Shown one piece after another: positions 13,372-19,854 of a DNA stretch of 24,577 nt (the first letter of the stretch is position 1; every line of letters starts with the position of its first letter). The translations under genes and the position numbers were made by a program. The notes under the pieces are model-generated. The model was not told where the DNA came from. It did not search any database and saw only the letters and a program-made list of their open reading frames with translations. This stretch comes from a virus. The stretch lies in IMG/VR virus record IMGVR_UViG_3300044712_001809, positions 1 to 24,577 of that record, one strand, 5' to 3'.

Positions 13372-14322
13372 TTATAACCGCCAGTTGTCAACCGGCGAGG
13401 CCCGGCGGTGACCTTCTTTCACGTCGCACTGGGCAATCGCCAGGTACTTACGGCACATATCCAGGCTGGTGTGCCCCAAATTGCGCTGCAGGGTAAAAAT
13501 ATTTCCACCATTCCTGAGATACTGGATGGCAAAGGTGTGCCTGAAGCGATGAGCGTGAACCCGGTTGATCCCGGTCCGTTCGGTCAGGCGCTGGAACATG
13601 CTCTGAATGGCGCCTTCCTCGACCGGGAAGAACGGGTCTTCGGGCTCTGCCTCGTGGCGCTCGTCCTTGATATACCGCCACAGCGCCTTCTTACAGCCCT
13701 TCTCGAATGGGATGAAGCGCGGCTTCGACTTCTTGCCATTCCGAAAGGGTCGTACCCGGATCTCGGAGCTCTCCAGGTCCACGTCCTCGATCTTCAGCCG
13801 GATCATCTCACCCAACCGCACGCCCGTATCCAGCAGCAGCAAGATAATCGCCCGGTCGCGGATCGCCGTAGGCCGGTGCATCTTGAAGGCCTTGCGGTTG
13901 GCCGGCCTGGCCTCGCGGGTAAAGTCGCAGGCGGCCAGGATCTTCTTCAGCTCGGCTTCATCGTAAGGGTCCACGTCTTCGGGCGTCACGATCGGCCGCG
14001 GGATGTGGATATCGACGCGCAGTAACCCAAGCTCTTTTGAGCCCCAATGGAAGAAGCTGCGGATGGCCTTATAGTAATTGTCACGGGCATAGCCGGACAG
14101 GCGCTTTTTGCCGGGCGAGCGCGGCACATACTCGCGCTCAAGCCAGTCCATGAAGCGCGTCAGGTCCTTTTCGGTGATGGATTTGACATCCGGGTCACCC
14201 AAAAAGGCAGAAACCTGGGTCAGGAGCTTGCGATACAGGGCCAGCGTGTGGGGAGAAAGGTCGGTGGTCGAGTTCCCGTCCCGATCCAACAAAAAACCTG
14301 CCATTGCATCAGAAAAAACCAT
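13372..14322 (-). CDS. int: Tyrosine-type site-specific integrase
   Basis: The 316-aa recombinase inserts phage DNA into the host chromosome. An N-terminal SAM-like core-binding domain covers residues ~5-100 (SPHTLALYRKLLTQVSAFL and YYKAIRSFFHWGSKELGLL). The catalytic domain has Arg169 (TGVRLGEM), a Lys in NGKKSKP (~198), His258-x-x-Arg261 (HRFRHTFA), His284 (LGHTSL) and the nucleophile Tyr293 (RKYLAIA). The full catalytic set is present, so the enzyme should be active. ATG 14322 follows GGAGG at 8 bases. A tRNA-like sequence, the likely attP, lies 80 bases upstream of its start. Its transcript probably ends at the terminator at 13070-13127. Confidence 0.95.
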   Translation of the reverse strand: MVFSDAMAGFLLDRDGNSTTDLSPHTLALYRKLLTQVSAFLGDPDVKSITEKDLTRFMDWLEREYVPRSPGKKRLSGYARDNYYKAIRSFFHWGSKELGLLRVDIHIPRPIVTPEDVDPYDEAELKKILAACDFTREARPANRKAFKMHRPTAIRDRAIILLLLDTGVRLGEMIRLKIEDVDLESSEIRVRPFRNGKKSKPRFIPFEKGCKKALWRYIKDERHEAEPEDPFFPVEEGAIQSMFQRLTERTGINRVHAHRFRHTFAIQYLRNGGNIFTLQRNLGHTSLDMCRKYLAIAQCDVKEGHRRASPVDNWRL

Positions 14323-14382
14323 GTTACTATCCTCCGTGTCATTCGTCCTATCTACCGGAGAGTAATAACCCGATGCGTTTGG

Positions 14383-14500
14383 CAGGTTAGTCGTTCTGTA
14401 GAGCGGGCGACCGGATTCGGACCGGCGAATAGTAGCTTGGAAGGCTACAAGAATGATCCGATTTACTCTCGCACGCTAACCTACTCGATTGTTCAGGTTA
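14383..14500 (-). other. Candidate attP region with flanking repeats
   Basis: The tRNA-like segment is flanked by an inverted pair AGGTTAG (14384-14390) and CTAACCT (14476-14482), and CAGGTTA occurs directly at 14383-14389 and 14494-14500. Such short repeats around a tRNA 3' half beside an integrase start are typical of integrase arm or core sites. The crossover point cannot be fixed without the host site. Confidence 0.45.
14402..14476 (-). tRNA. Degenerate tRNA-Gly(UCC)-like sequence (attP core candidate)
   Basis: Read on the minus strand, 75 bases fold as a tRNA. The anticodon arm is perfect (GTAGC, CTTCCAA, GCTAC; anticodon TCC at 14441-14439). The variable loop is 5 bases, the T-arm pairs GCCGG with CCGGT around TCCGAAT (one change from TTCGAAT), and the acceptor strand is CGCCCGC. 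The 5' half is poor: one acceptor mismatch, a one-base linker without U8, and a weak D-stem. No CCA is encoded. A good 3' half and decayed 5' half is what an attP copied from a host tRNA-Gly gene looks like; it may not be a working tRNA. Confidence 0.5.
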
Positions 14501-14676
14501 TCTATCCTCCGACTGGCCCATTTTCGGGAATGGGTTACTCCGTTTCGATTCTTCGACTTCCATCAGCCATGCTGCCGGCTTGCACCATTACATCTGTCAT
14601 ATAAAGTTTTGCTCAAACTAATTTCTGTCTATAATGATCTCAACCAATTTTTTCTGACAAATTGTTTGCAAGGTTT
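14501..14676. other. Non-coding stretch between attP region and SHOCT gene
   Basis: No gene is seen. It holds a 6-bp hairpin (CCCATT/AATGGG, 14517-14534) and a plus-strand promoter-like pair TTGCTC (14609-14614) and TATAAT (14630-14635) with a 15-base spacer that would read antisense into the SHOCT gene. A CAATTT/AAATTG stem follows the SHOCT stop. Confidence 0.4.
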
Positions 14677-15303
14677 TCACCGCAGCAGCGCCCGCTTCTT
14701 GGCTTGAAACTCATCTTCAGTCAAAATGCCACGATCGCGCAGGCTGGCTAATTTCTCGATTTCGTCCGCACTGGATATGGGGGTGGCAATGGCTTGGGGC
14801 TGGCGCTGTGCCATAATTCGATCTTCGATCGCTTTCTTGATCGCGATGAACTGCGGCGTTTGCGCAGCACTAAACATCACCGTGTTTTCATCCTGGGTGG
14901 CGTCGAACACGCCGGCTTTATTTTCCTGGCCCCCTAAAAATGCAATTTGGAGATATCCGTTGACCATACCGGGCATTTTCATTTGAAGGGAAGATATTTG
15001 ATGCAGCCAGATTTCTTTTTCGCCCTTGAGCCCTTGCGAAGCGAACGCCAAAAAACCGCGCCGCAGGATTTTCACTTTGTTTTCAAAAAGCTGCATGCTC
15101 CCGTTTACCCCCACGGCTTCGATCAAGAAAGGCTCGGCAGGCGCGCTCGGATACAACGTTTCTCTCACATGGGCTTGAAATGCGGGATCGGGTTGCCTGG
15201 CTGCTTCGGTTTGACTGTCTTGCGGTTTTCGGACCAGCCGGTACAGCAGGTATCCCAACAGAAAAACTGCAACTGCTGCCAAGAGGCAAACGAATGATTC
15301 CAA
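14677..15303 (-). CDS. Membrane-anchored PH-like (DUF4429-type) protein with C-terminal SHOCT domain
   Basis: The 208-aa protein has an N-terminal membrane helix (CLLAAVAVFLLGYLLYRLV), a linker, a PH-like beta domain (VNGSMQLFENKVKILRRG, then EIWLHQISSLQMKMPG, GYLQIAFLGG) and a short C-terminal SHOCT domain (DEIEKLASLRDRGILTEDEF then QAKKRALL). Such combinations are common in membrane-linked proteins of unknown role. The start is TTG 15303 with AGGGAGG 6 bases upstream; no ATG fits. It lies between integrase and repressor, in the lysogeny block, so expression from the prophage (lysogenic conversion or superinfection exclusion) is a fair guess. A strong hairpin precedes its ribosome binding site. 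Confidence 0.78.
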   Translation of the reverse strand: MESFVCLLAAVAVFLLGYLLYRLVRKPQDSQTEAARQPDPAFQAHVRETLYPSAPAEPFLIEAVGVNGSMQLFENKVKILRRGFLAFASQGLKGEKEIWLHQISSLQMKMPGMVNGYLQIAFLGGQENKAGVFDATQDENTVMFSAAQTPQFIAIKKAIEDRIMAQRQPQAIATPISSADEIEKLASLRDRGILTEDEFQAKKRALLR

Positions 15304-15323
15304 GATGACCTCCCTTTCAACCA

Positions 15324-15367
15324 GGTAGATATTTCTCCCACCCTCCAGGGTGGTCGAAACTTCTACC
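15324..15367 (-). promoter_or_regulatory. Long symmetrical hairpin in the SHOCT gene leader
   Basis: On the minus strand a 44-base element folds nearly end to end: GGTAGA/TCTACC, an A-A mismatch, GTTTC/GAAAT, a tandem GA/GA internal loop, and CCACCC/GGGTGG with a TGGA loop. It ends about 7 bases before the AGGGAGG ribosome binding site. Tandem G-A pairs are typical of folded RNA motifs, so it may be an RNA control element or protein-binding site. Confidence 0.5.
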
Positions 15368-15400
15368 TTGCAATTTCAAATTTCCTACCTTTTCCCCCCT

Positions 15401-15428
15401 TTGATAACGAAGGAAAAAGTGCTATCCT
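15401..15428 (+). promoter_or_regulatory. Candidate plus-strand promoter antisense to the repressor gene
   Basis: TTGATA (15401-15406), a 16-base spacer and TATCCT (15423-15428) form a moderate promoter. Its start point (about 15435) falls just before the 24-bp palindrome, and the transcript would run antisense through the repressor gene. No convincing plus-strand gene follows. Confidence 0.35.
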
Positions 15429-15439
15429 ATGCTTAGTTT

Positions 15440-15463
15440 GTTCTACTAATTAATTATTAGAAC
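15440..15463. repeat. 24-bp near-perfect palindrome
   Basis: The arms GTTCTA and TAGAAC flank a centre containing TAATTAATTA; only one symmetric base pair breaks the dyad. It lies in the gap between repressor and SHOCT gene, next to a candidate promoter, and is a good operator candidate for a dimeric regulator. Confidence 0.6.
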
Positions 15464-15535
15464 ATTACATTAAAATAAAAGGAGTGACTTACCTCTAATG
15501 ACCACACTGCCGACCGTACTTGACCCGGCCAATGG

Positions 15536-15916
15536 TTACGCTCTTTCTTTGCGTTTCGATATAAATTCATCGAGGATATCTTTGGCGATTTTCACGGCTT
15601 CCGGCGACTCAACGGAAAAGCCGGATTTTGAAATTGCCAGGGCGATCCGGTCCATCAAGTCTTCATACTCAGGGGGCAACACCGGCTCAGACTTCTTCCC
15701 CCCAAATACTTCTAAAACATCGGGATAGATTTCCGCAATCTTTTTTAGGCTGGCAGCACCTGGCGTATAGTTTCCGCTCAGCCAACCACTCAAACTAGGC
15801 TGCTTTACCCCCAGGTAAGCGGCAAATTCTACGACGCCTCGGTTTGTACCCTTGCGCCATTCATCGTATTTGCCCCACAACCAGTCCTTGAATTGCATGT
15901 AGTTAATTATAAGCAT
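15536..15916 (-). CDS. XRE-family (CI-like) repressor
   Basis: The 126-aa protein has a helix-turn-helix of the XRE type at residues ~28-55 (GVVEFAAYLGVKQPSLSGWL then SGNYTPGAASLKKIAEI), followed by a ~55-residue helical tail (EYEDLMDRIALAISKSGF) that probably dimerises. There is no LexA/S24 autoprotease domain, so induction would not be by RecA-triggered self-cleavage. ATG 15916 follows AGGGA at 5 bases; an internal ATG six codons on has no ribosome binding site. It faces the early operon across a ~100-base divergent control region with a consensus promoter and operator-like repeats, the classic repressor position. Confidence 0.88.
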   Translation of the reverse strand: MLIINYMQFKDWLWGKYDEWRKGTNRGVVEFAAYLGVKQPSLSGWLSGNYTPGAASLKKIAEIYPDVLEVFGGKKSEPVLPPEYEDLMDRIALAISKSGFSVESPEAVKIAKDILDEFISKRKERA

Positions 15917-15942
15917 TTTTCCCTATTTCTCATTGAAAACTA

Positions 15943-15970
15943 TTGACATCCATCAATTTATTGATATAAT
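15943..15970 (+). promoter_or_regulatory. Early rightward promoter
   Basis: A perfect TTGACA (15943-15948), a 16-base spacer and a perfect TATAAT (15965-15970) predict a start near 15977, 36 bases before the first early ATG. An operator palindrome fills the spacer, so repressor binding would block polymerase directly. Confidence 0.85.
15952..15965. promoter_or_regulatory. Operator O1 candidate
   Basis: ATCAAT, TT, ATTGAT is a perfect 6-bp dyad in the spacer of the early promoter. The half-site recurs at O2. The probable ligand is the divergent XRE repressor. Confidence 0.65.
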
Positions 15971-15989
15971 ATAAATAACTAGATGTTAC

Positions 15990-16003
15990 ATTGATAAGTT
16001 GAT
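15990..16003. promoter_or_regulatory. Operator O2 candidate
   Basis: ATTGATAAGTTGAT just before the first early ribosome binding site matches O1, read on the other strand, at 11 of 14 positions. A binding here would lie downstream of the transcription start. Confidence 0.5.
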
Positions 16004-16012
16004 GGAGGTCGA

Positions 16013-16216
16013 ATGACAGTTACCACCCTAACCCGTGCTTTTGTAATCGCAGAGACCGACCTGGAGCTCATCCAGAAAAAGGCCAGCGAACAGCGCTCTT
16101 CCGACAGCGCCGCACTCCGCGCCATTTTGCAAGAATGGGCCAAACTGACCCAGCAGGAAGAGCCGAACCAAACCCATCCGCTGCGCCGTGCTGAAGATCG
16201 CAAGATCGAAGCCTAG
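16013..16216 (+). CDS. Small early regulator candidate (ribbon-helix-helix-like)
   Basis: This 67-aa protein is the first gene of the early operon, with GGAGG 5 bases before ATG 16013. A short beta-prone N-terminus (TRAFVIAETD) followed by two helices (LELIQKKASEQRSSDSAALR, AILQEWAKL) matches the size and order of a ribbon-helix-helix DNA-binding domain, and the tail is charged. By position it would be the Cro-like counterpart of the repressor. The fold is inferred from pattern alone. Confidence 0.65.
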   Translation: MTVTTLTRAFVIAETDLELIQKKASEQRSSDSAALRAILQEWAKLTQQEEPNQTHPLRRAEDRKIEA

Positions 16217-16265
16217 CAATAGAGTAACCCGAAAGCAAACCGACGAAGCATAAATGGAGGATGCC

Positions 16266-16472
16266 ATGAAATCAGATGTCAACGGTTTTTCGACCTGTCC
16301 GAGGGGTGGCGAGCAGTTCGAGGAATTCTATTCCTCCATCGCCCGGGCTCAGCGCGTCCAGTACGACTACCGCACCCCGGCGGGCCAATTGTTTTCCACC
16401 ATCGCGCCGACCCTCGAAATCGCCCGCGCTCGCCGGGATACCTGGTTAGCCAAAGAGAAAGTCGCAGCATAA
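16266..16472 (+). CDS. Small early protein, unknown
   Basis: The 68-aa protein starts at ATG 16266, 5 bases after GGAGG; an ATG four codons earlier overlaps that site. The sequence (MKSDVNGFSTCPRGGEQFEE, then SIARAQRVQYDYRTPAGQLF, IARARRDTWLAKEK) has a CPxGG-like N-terminus and a basic C-terminal helix. No family is recognised. It is part of a run of short early genes. Confidence 0.65.
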   Translation: MKSDVNGFSTCPRGGEQFEEFYSSIARAQRVQYDYRTPAGQLFSTIAPTLEIARARRDTWLAKEKVAA

Positions 16473-16484
16473 ACAGAGAACCGC

Positions 16485-16727
16485 ATGAACAAAGAACTGT
16501 GGGAGCACATCAAGAGCTTAGGGCCGTCGCTTTTCCCGGTCATCCTTCCCCCCAAAGTCGCCCATCCCGGCGCAGTGCATGGGCCAAAGATCGGCAAACG
16601 CCGCCATGCCTTCAAAACAGGTCCGAAAAGCCGCTCCCCGCTCACCAATCACGAACGGATCATCCTGCGGCGCGCAGCCCGGATGAACATCTCCGTCGCC
16701 GAATACAAGCGCCGGTTTTGCCTGTAG
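16485..16727 (+). CDS. Small basic early protein, unknown
   Basis: The 80-aa product is rich in Lys, Arg and Pro (VILPPKVAHPGAVHGPKIGK) and ends in a helix-turn-helix-like stretch (ERIILRRAARMNISVAEYKR). It may bind DNA or RNA, but no family is recognised. The ribosome binding site is weak (GAGAA), and the frame follows the preceding stop by 12 bases. Confidence 0.6.
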   Translation: MNKELWEHIKSLGPSLFPVILPPKVAHPGAVHGPKIGKRRHAFKTGPKSRSPLTNHERIILRRAARMNISVAEYKRRFCL

Positions 16728-16745
16728 TTTTCCCTGGAGGGTGCA

Positions 16746-16838
16746 ATGGCAACCATCATCATCATTCTCGTGGTCCTGTGGGCGGTCTACTCGACCGGCA
16801 AAGACATCAACAGCATCAAGTGGGACGGCAAGCGATGA
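16746..16838 (+). CDS. 30-aa membrane peptide
   Basis: GGAGG lies 5-6 bases before ATG 16746. The peptide is MATIIIILVVLWAVYSTGKD then INSIKWDGKR: one short hydrophobic helix with a polar tail. Its TGA overlaps the next ATG as ATGA, which supports translation. The function is unknown. Confidence 0.65.
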   Translation: MATIIIILVVLWAVYSTGKDINSIKWDGKR

Positions 16839-17128
16839 GCCGCGGCTACAGCGCCTGGTGGCTCCAGGATCGCGGCGATAACCGCCAGTTCATCTCCAAG
16901 CGCACCGTCGTGCGCCAGATGATCGCGGCCGCCGACCCCAACAGCGCCGACTGGAAGGCCAAATCTCAGGCCGCCTCGCTCGAATTGGGCGACCGGATGG
17001 AAGCCAAACTTCCCACCAAACAAGAATGGGACGCCGCCTGGGAAGCCTTCTGGGCCACCGTTCCAGACGACGCCACCTGCAAGCAAATCGTCGAATTATG
17101 CACCGCGGAGTCTCTCAAATGGAAATAG
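16835..17128 (+). CDS. Small early protein, unknown
   Basis: The 97-aa protein starts by ATGA overlap with the 30-aa peptide. It is soluble and rich in Trp and Ala (SRGYSAWWLQDRGDN, DWKAKSQAASLELGDRMEAK, EWDAAWEAFWATVPDD). No domain is recognised. Its last codons carry the start of the next gene, so the small early genes are tightly chained. Confidence 0.65.
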   Translation: MSRGYSAWWLQDRGDNRQFISKRTVVRQMIAAADPNSADWKAKSQAASLELGDRMEAKLPTKQEWDAAWEAFWATVPDDATCKQIVELCTAESLKWK

Positions 17129-17439
17129 CGATTGTTGCGCTCGTGTCCGCCCTCATCCAAATCAGCCTGCATTGGTTCCCGTGGCGGGCGGCGCTGGGCA
17201 GAGAGCTGCCCCGCGTGTCCGCCTACATCCTGGGTGTGGCGGGCATGATGATCCCGTTCAGCGTTTTATTGGCAGCCTGGGCCGAATGGATGGCGCTGAT
17301 CGGTTTATGGGTAGTCATCCTCTCCAGCGGGCTGGCGGTCGTGATCGTCTACGCCATCGACAGCCTGCTGGCAGCCCGGGCCCGGGCCGCCGTCGCCGAG
17401 AAAGAAGGGGAGGTCTTACGTGCCCAAGATGAAGGTTGA
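17119..17439 (+). CDS. Three-TM membrane protein
   Basis: The 106-aa protein starts at ATG 17119, 8 bases after GGAG, and overlaps the preceding stop. Hydrophobic segments are IAIVALVSALIQISLHW, VSAYILGVAGMMIPFSVLLAAW, and MALIGLWVVILSSGLAVVIVY (the last two separated by a short loop), followed by a basic helix (AARARAAVAEKEGEVLRAQ). It may be a small phage membrane protein of the early region, for example for exclusion; nothing specific can be said. Confidence 0.7.
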   Translation: MEIAIVALVSALIQISLHWFPWRAALGRELPRVSAYILGVAGMMIPFSVLLAAWAEWMALIGLWVVILSSGLAVVIVYAIDSLLAARARAAVAEKEGEVLRAQDEG

Positions 17440-17662
17440 TTGCGAAGCCTCCCGGGAAACCCTGGAAAACGCGCAGGCGGCGCTGGCACACGCCGAAAAG
17501 CGCTTGCAGTTGGTGACGCTGCGGGTCGATACCGCCCGGCAGCACGGCCTGAGCGATTTGCTGGCCCCGGCGGTTAGCGACCTGGTCGCGGCGCGCCAAA
17601 AGATCCGGACCGCGCAGAAGGCGCTGGGCGAGTTGTGGAATAAGGAAATCTGGAAGGGGTAA
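17420..17662 (+). CDS. Coiled-coil early protein
   Basis: The 80-aa product begins at GTG 17420, 6 bases after GGGGAGG, overlapping the previous gene by 20 bases. Most of it is a heptad-like helix (ETLENAQAALAHAEKRLQLV, VAARQKIRTAQKALGELW). The family is unknown. It is the last gene before the hairpins that precede recT. Confidence 0.65.
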   Translation: MPKMKVDCEASRETLENAQAALAHAEKRLQLVTLRVDTARQHGLSDLLAPAVSDLVAARQKIRTAQKALGELWNKEIWKG

Positions 17663-17666
17663 TGAA

Positions 17667-17725
17667 AAATCCCCTGGTGCAAACAGGGGATTTACGGAGG
17701 GTGCTCTTTGCTCGTGAGCACCTCC
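17667..17725 (+). other. Two adjacent hairpins upstream of recT
   Basis: The first stem is AAATCCCCTG/CAGGGGATTT (17667-17676 with 17684-17693). The second is GGAGGGTGCTC/GAGCACCTCC (17696-17706 with 17716-17725, one bulged G). Neither is followed by a clear T-run. They may cause partial termination or RNA processing between the small early genes and the recombination genes. Confidence 0.55.
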
Positions 17726-17765
17726 AGTATAGCACAAATCATTTCAATATTTTGGAGGCATAGCA

Positions 17766-19058
17766 ATGGCAGATCAATCAGCAGCATTGGCAGGCCGACG
17801 TGAAACTGGCATGCAGAAAGTACGGAACTACATGCTTTCTCCGGAAGTCAAAGAACGGTTCACCGACATGATGGGGCCAGAGGCGATTTATTACCTCAAC
17901 CAGGTCCTGATCATCGTGGCAAATTCCGAAAAACTACAGGAATGCACGCCGCAATCTATCCTGATCGCTGCGATGCGCGCTGCCAGTTTGAAATTATCGC
18001 TCGACCCTGGCCAGGGGCAGGCCTGGATTATCCCATACGCCGGCGTTGCCACCTACCAGACAGGTTACAAGGGCATCTACGAACTTGCGCAGCGCACCAA
18101 CCTGTACCGCTTCATCAACGTCTTTGAGGTCTATGAGGGTGAGACCCTGGAAGAAAACCGTATGACCGGAATGCACACGCTCAAGGGCACGCGCACCGGA
18201 AATAAAGTCTTGGGCTACTGCCTGTATTTCCAACTTGTTACCGGGTTTGAAAAAACGTTTTATATGACCATTGCGGAAATCGAAAACCACGCAGAGCACT
18301 ACTCACCCGGCAATTACAGAAACCCCAAATCAGCATGGAATAAGGATGATCGCCGAGAACGGCCCAAGATGATGAAAAAGACCGTCTTGAGCAACGGGCT
18401 GCGCAAGTGGGGACGGTTCAACAAATCGGATCTCGAAACCCTGAACTCCATCGAAAACGAACAGGGTTTCATCGATCGCGGCGAGTTGCCAGACGAAAGC
18501 GAAGTCACTTCGCCTATCACAGTCACAAAGACGCCCGAGCAGATAAACCAGGATCTTGGCTTCGACCCCGAGACCGGTGAAGTCAAGCTTGAAGCGGCAA
18601 AGCCAGAGCCGGCCGCGCAGCCGCAGCCCGAAAAAGCGACCCAGCCCGATACCGCCCAGGCGATCAAAGACGCCGCCGCAAAGTTGGGCGGCAAGCCGCA
18701 GGCGCGTCCGGCAACTCGCCCCTACGACCCCGAAACCCTCAAGCGCCAGCTCGAGATGAAGGCCGAAAGCCTGCGCGGCCAGGTCGCCAACGGCCAGCGC
18801 AACCAGGTCGCGGCCTGCCTCGATCACGTCTTGGGGGGAGATGCCCGGCGCAAGGAACTGCAAATGTTCCTGTTCGGCAAGGCCTCGCTCAAGGATGCCC
18901 CGGATGCCTTCGTGGTCGCGATGTTTCAATGGCTCAAGCCGACCTACGACCAGAACCAGGGGGTTTTCCTGGCGGATGAAATCGCCGCGAAAGAAGCCGC
19001 GGCCGCGCACGCCTACGCCCAAAAGCACAACGGGCAGCAAGAGCTGCCGATCCAATAA
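17766..19058 (+). CDS. recT: RecT-family single-strand annealing protein
   Basis: The 430-aa protein pairs complementary single strands during phage recombination. The RecT core covers residues ~15-250: SILIAAMRAASLKLSLDPG, then QAWIIPYAGVATYQTGYKGI and YELAQRT, and IENHAEHYSPGN, all typical of the family, with MMKKTVLSNGLRKW near the end. After ~residue 265 an unusual Pro/Ala/Gln-rich linker leads to a ~110-residue C-terminal domain (DPETLKRQLEMKAESLRGQV, ELQMFLFGKASLKDAP), which makes it longer than a usual ~270-330-aa RecT. GGAGG lies 8 bases before the ATG. The following exonuclease could be its functional partner. Confidence 0.93.
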   Translation: MADQSAALAGRRETGMQKVRNYMLSPEVKERFTDMMGPEAIYYLNQVLIIVANSEKLQECTPQSILIAAMRAASLKLSLDPGQGQAWIIPYAGVATYQTGYKGIYELAQRTNLYRFINVFEVYEGETLEENRMTGMHTLKGTRTGNKVLGYCLYFQLVTGFEKTFYMTIAEIENHAEHYSPGNYRNPKSAWNKDDRRERPKMMKKTVLSNGLRKWGRFNKSDLETLNSIENEQGFIDRGELPDESEVTSPITVTKTPEQINQDLGFDPETGEVKLEAAKPEPAAQPQPEKATQPDTAQAIKDAAAKLGGKPQARPATRPYDPETLKRQLEMKAESLRGQVANGQRNQVAACLDHVLGGDARRKELQMFLFGKASLKDAPDAFVVAMFQWLKPTYDQNQGVFLADEIAAKEAAAAHAYAQKHNGQQELPIQ

Positions 19059-19080
19059 TCCACATTTCTCCCCCTGAGAC

Positions 19081-19104
19081 CCCTGGGCGGGCAACTGCCC
19101 AGGG
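19081..19104 (+). other. Hairpin between recT and the exonuclease gene
   Basis: CCCTGGGC (19081-19088) pairs perfectly with GCCCAGGG (19097-19104) around an 8-base loop. No T-run follows. Probably an mRNA structure rather than a full terminator. Confidence 0.5.
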
Positions 19105-19140
19105 CAAGGGAGAGGTTCATAAATTCAACGGAGGGAATGA

Positions 19141-19845
19141 ATGAGCTACGCAAATCAAGCACGTATTTTCATGGATATCGAGACCCAAGCGAACCCCGAA
19201 GCCTGCTCTTTGATGGCCGAACCCAAAGCGCCGGGCAACCTGAAGGATCCTGAGAAGATCGCCGCGGCGATCGAAGAGAAGAAGCGCGAGCTGATCGAAC
19301 AGGCCGCCCTCGATCCCGATTACGGCCGGGTGCTCTCGATCGGCTATGCCCTCTCAATCGATGGCCCCGTTCATGTGCGCATGGCGGGCGATGTGTACTT
19401 CGCCGAACAGATGCACGAGGCCGACACGGGCGAGCTCGTGATCGTTGAATACACCTACAGCGAGTGCGAACTCTTGAGCGGCTTCTGGAAGCTGTTTGCC
19501 GACGTGCGCGGCTACTGCGTGGGCTACAACATCCTGAGCTTCGACCTGCCCTACCTGCTGGCCCGCTCGATGTACCTGGGCGTCAAGGTCCCGTTTGTCC
19601 CGGCCCTGGCGAAATTCCGGACCGAGCCCGTGACCGACCTATACGCCATCCGCTACAACTGGGGCCCGGGCAAGGGCCTGAAGCAGGTCTGCAAGCTGCT
19701 GGGCATCCCCAACGACTGCCCGGACGTGGATGGCAGCAAGGTCAAGGACCTGACCCGTGAAGAGCTGTACGCCTACCAGGTCAGCGACGTGAAGCTGGTC
19801 CAGGCCCTGGCCAGCCGCATGAACAACGTGTATTTCTGCCTGTAG
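19141..19845 (+). CDS. DEDDy 3'-5' exonuclease (DnaQ/PolB-like)
   Basis: The 234-aa nuclease has the full DEDDy set: Asp12 and Glu14 (FMDIET), Asp135 (GYNILSFDLPYL), and Tyr212-x3-Asp216 (YQVSDVKL). It lacks a polymerase domain, so it is a stand-alone enzyme. The likely role is trimming 3' ends in recombination or replication with RecT, or in repair. GGAGGGAATGA precedes the ATG. The segment ACSLMAEPKAPGNLKDPEKI after the first motif is a longer insertion than in DnaQ. It belongs near the predicted PolB-like 3'-5' exonuclease family common in phages. Confidence 0.88.
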   Translation: MSYANQARIFMDIETQANPEACSLMAEPKAPGNLKDPEKIAAAIEEKKRELIEQAALDPDYGRVLSIGYALSIDGPVHVRMAGDVYFAEQMHEADTGELVIVEYTYSECELLSGFWKLFADVRGYCVGYNILSFDLPYLLARSMYLGVKVPFVPALAKFRTEPVTDLYAIRYNWGPGKGLKQVCKLLGIPNDCPDVDGSKVKDLTREELYAYQVSDVKLVQALASRMNNVYFCL

Positions 19846-19854
19846 GGGGATGCG

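Noticed and set aside
14047-14604. A 185-codon plus-strand frame across integrase start and attP region
   Set aside because: It is a shadow of the integrase gene continued through a non-coding tRNA-like region.
15498-15728. A plus-strand 76-codon frame over the repressor gene, with GGAG upstream
   Set aside because: It is antisense to a clear XRE repressor, its composition has no protein-like pattern, and the GGAG is 13 bases from the ATG.
18330-19094. A 254-codon minus-strand frame over recT
   Set aside because: It is a shadow; the opposite strand encodes a recognisable RecT with a good ribosome binding site.
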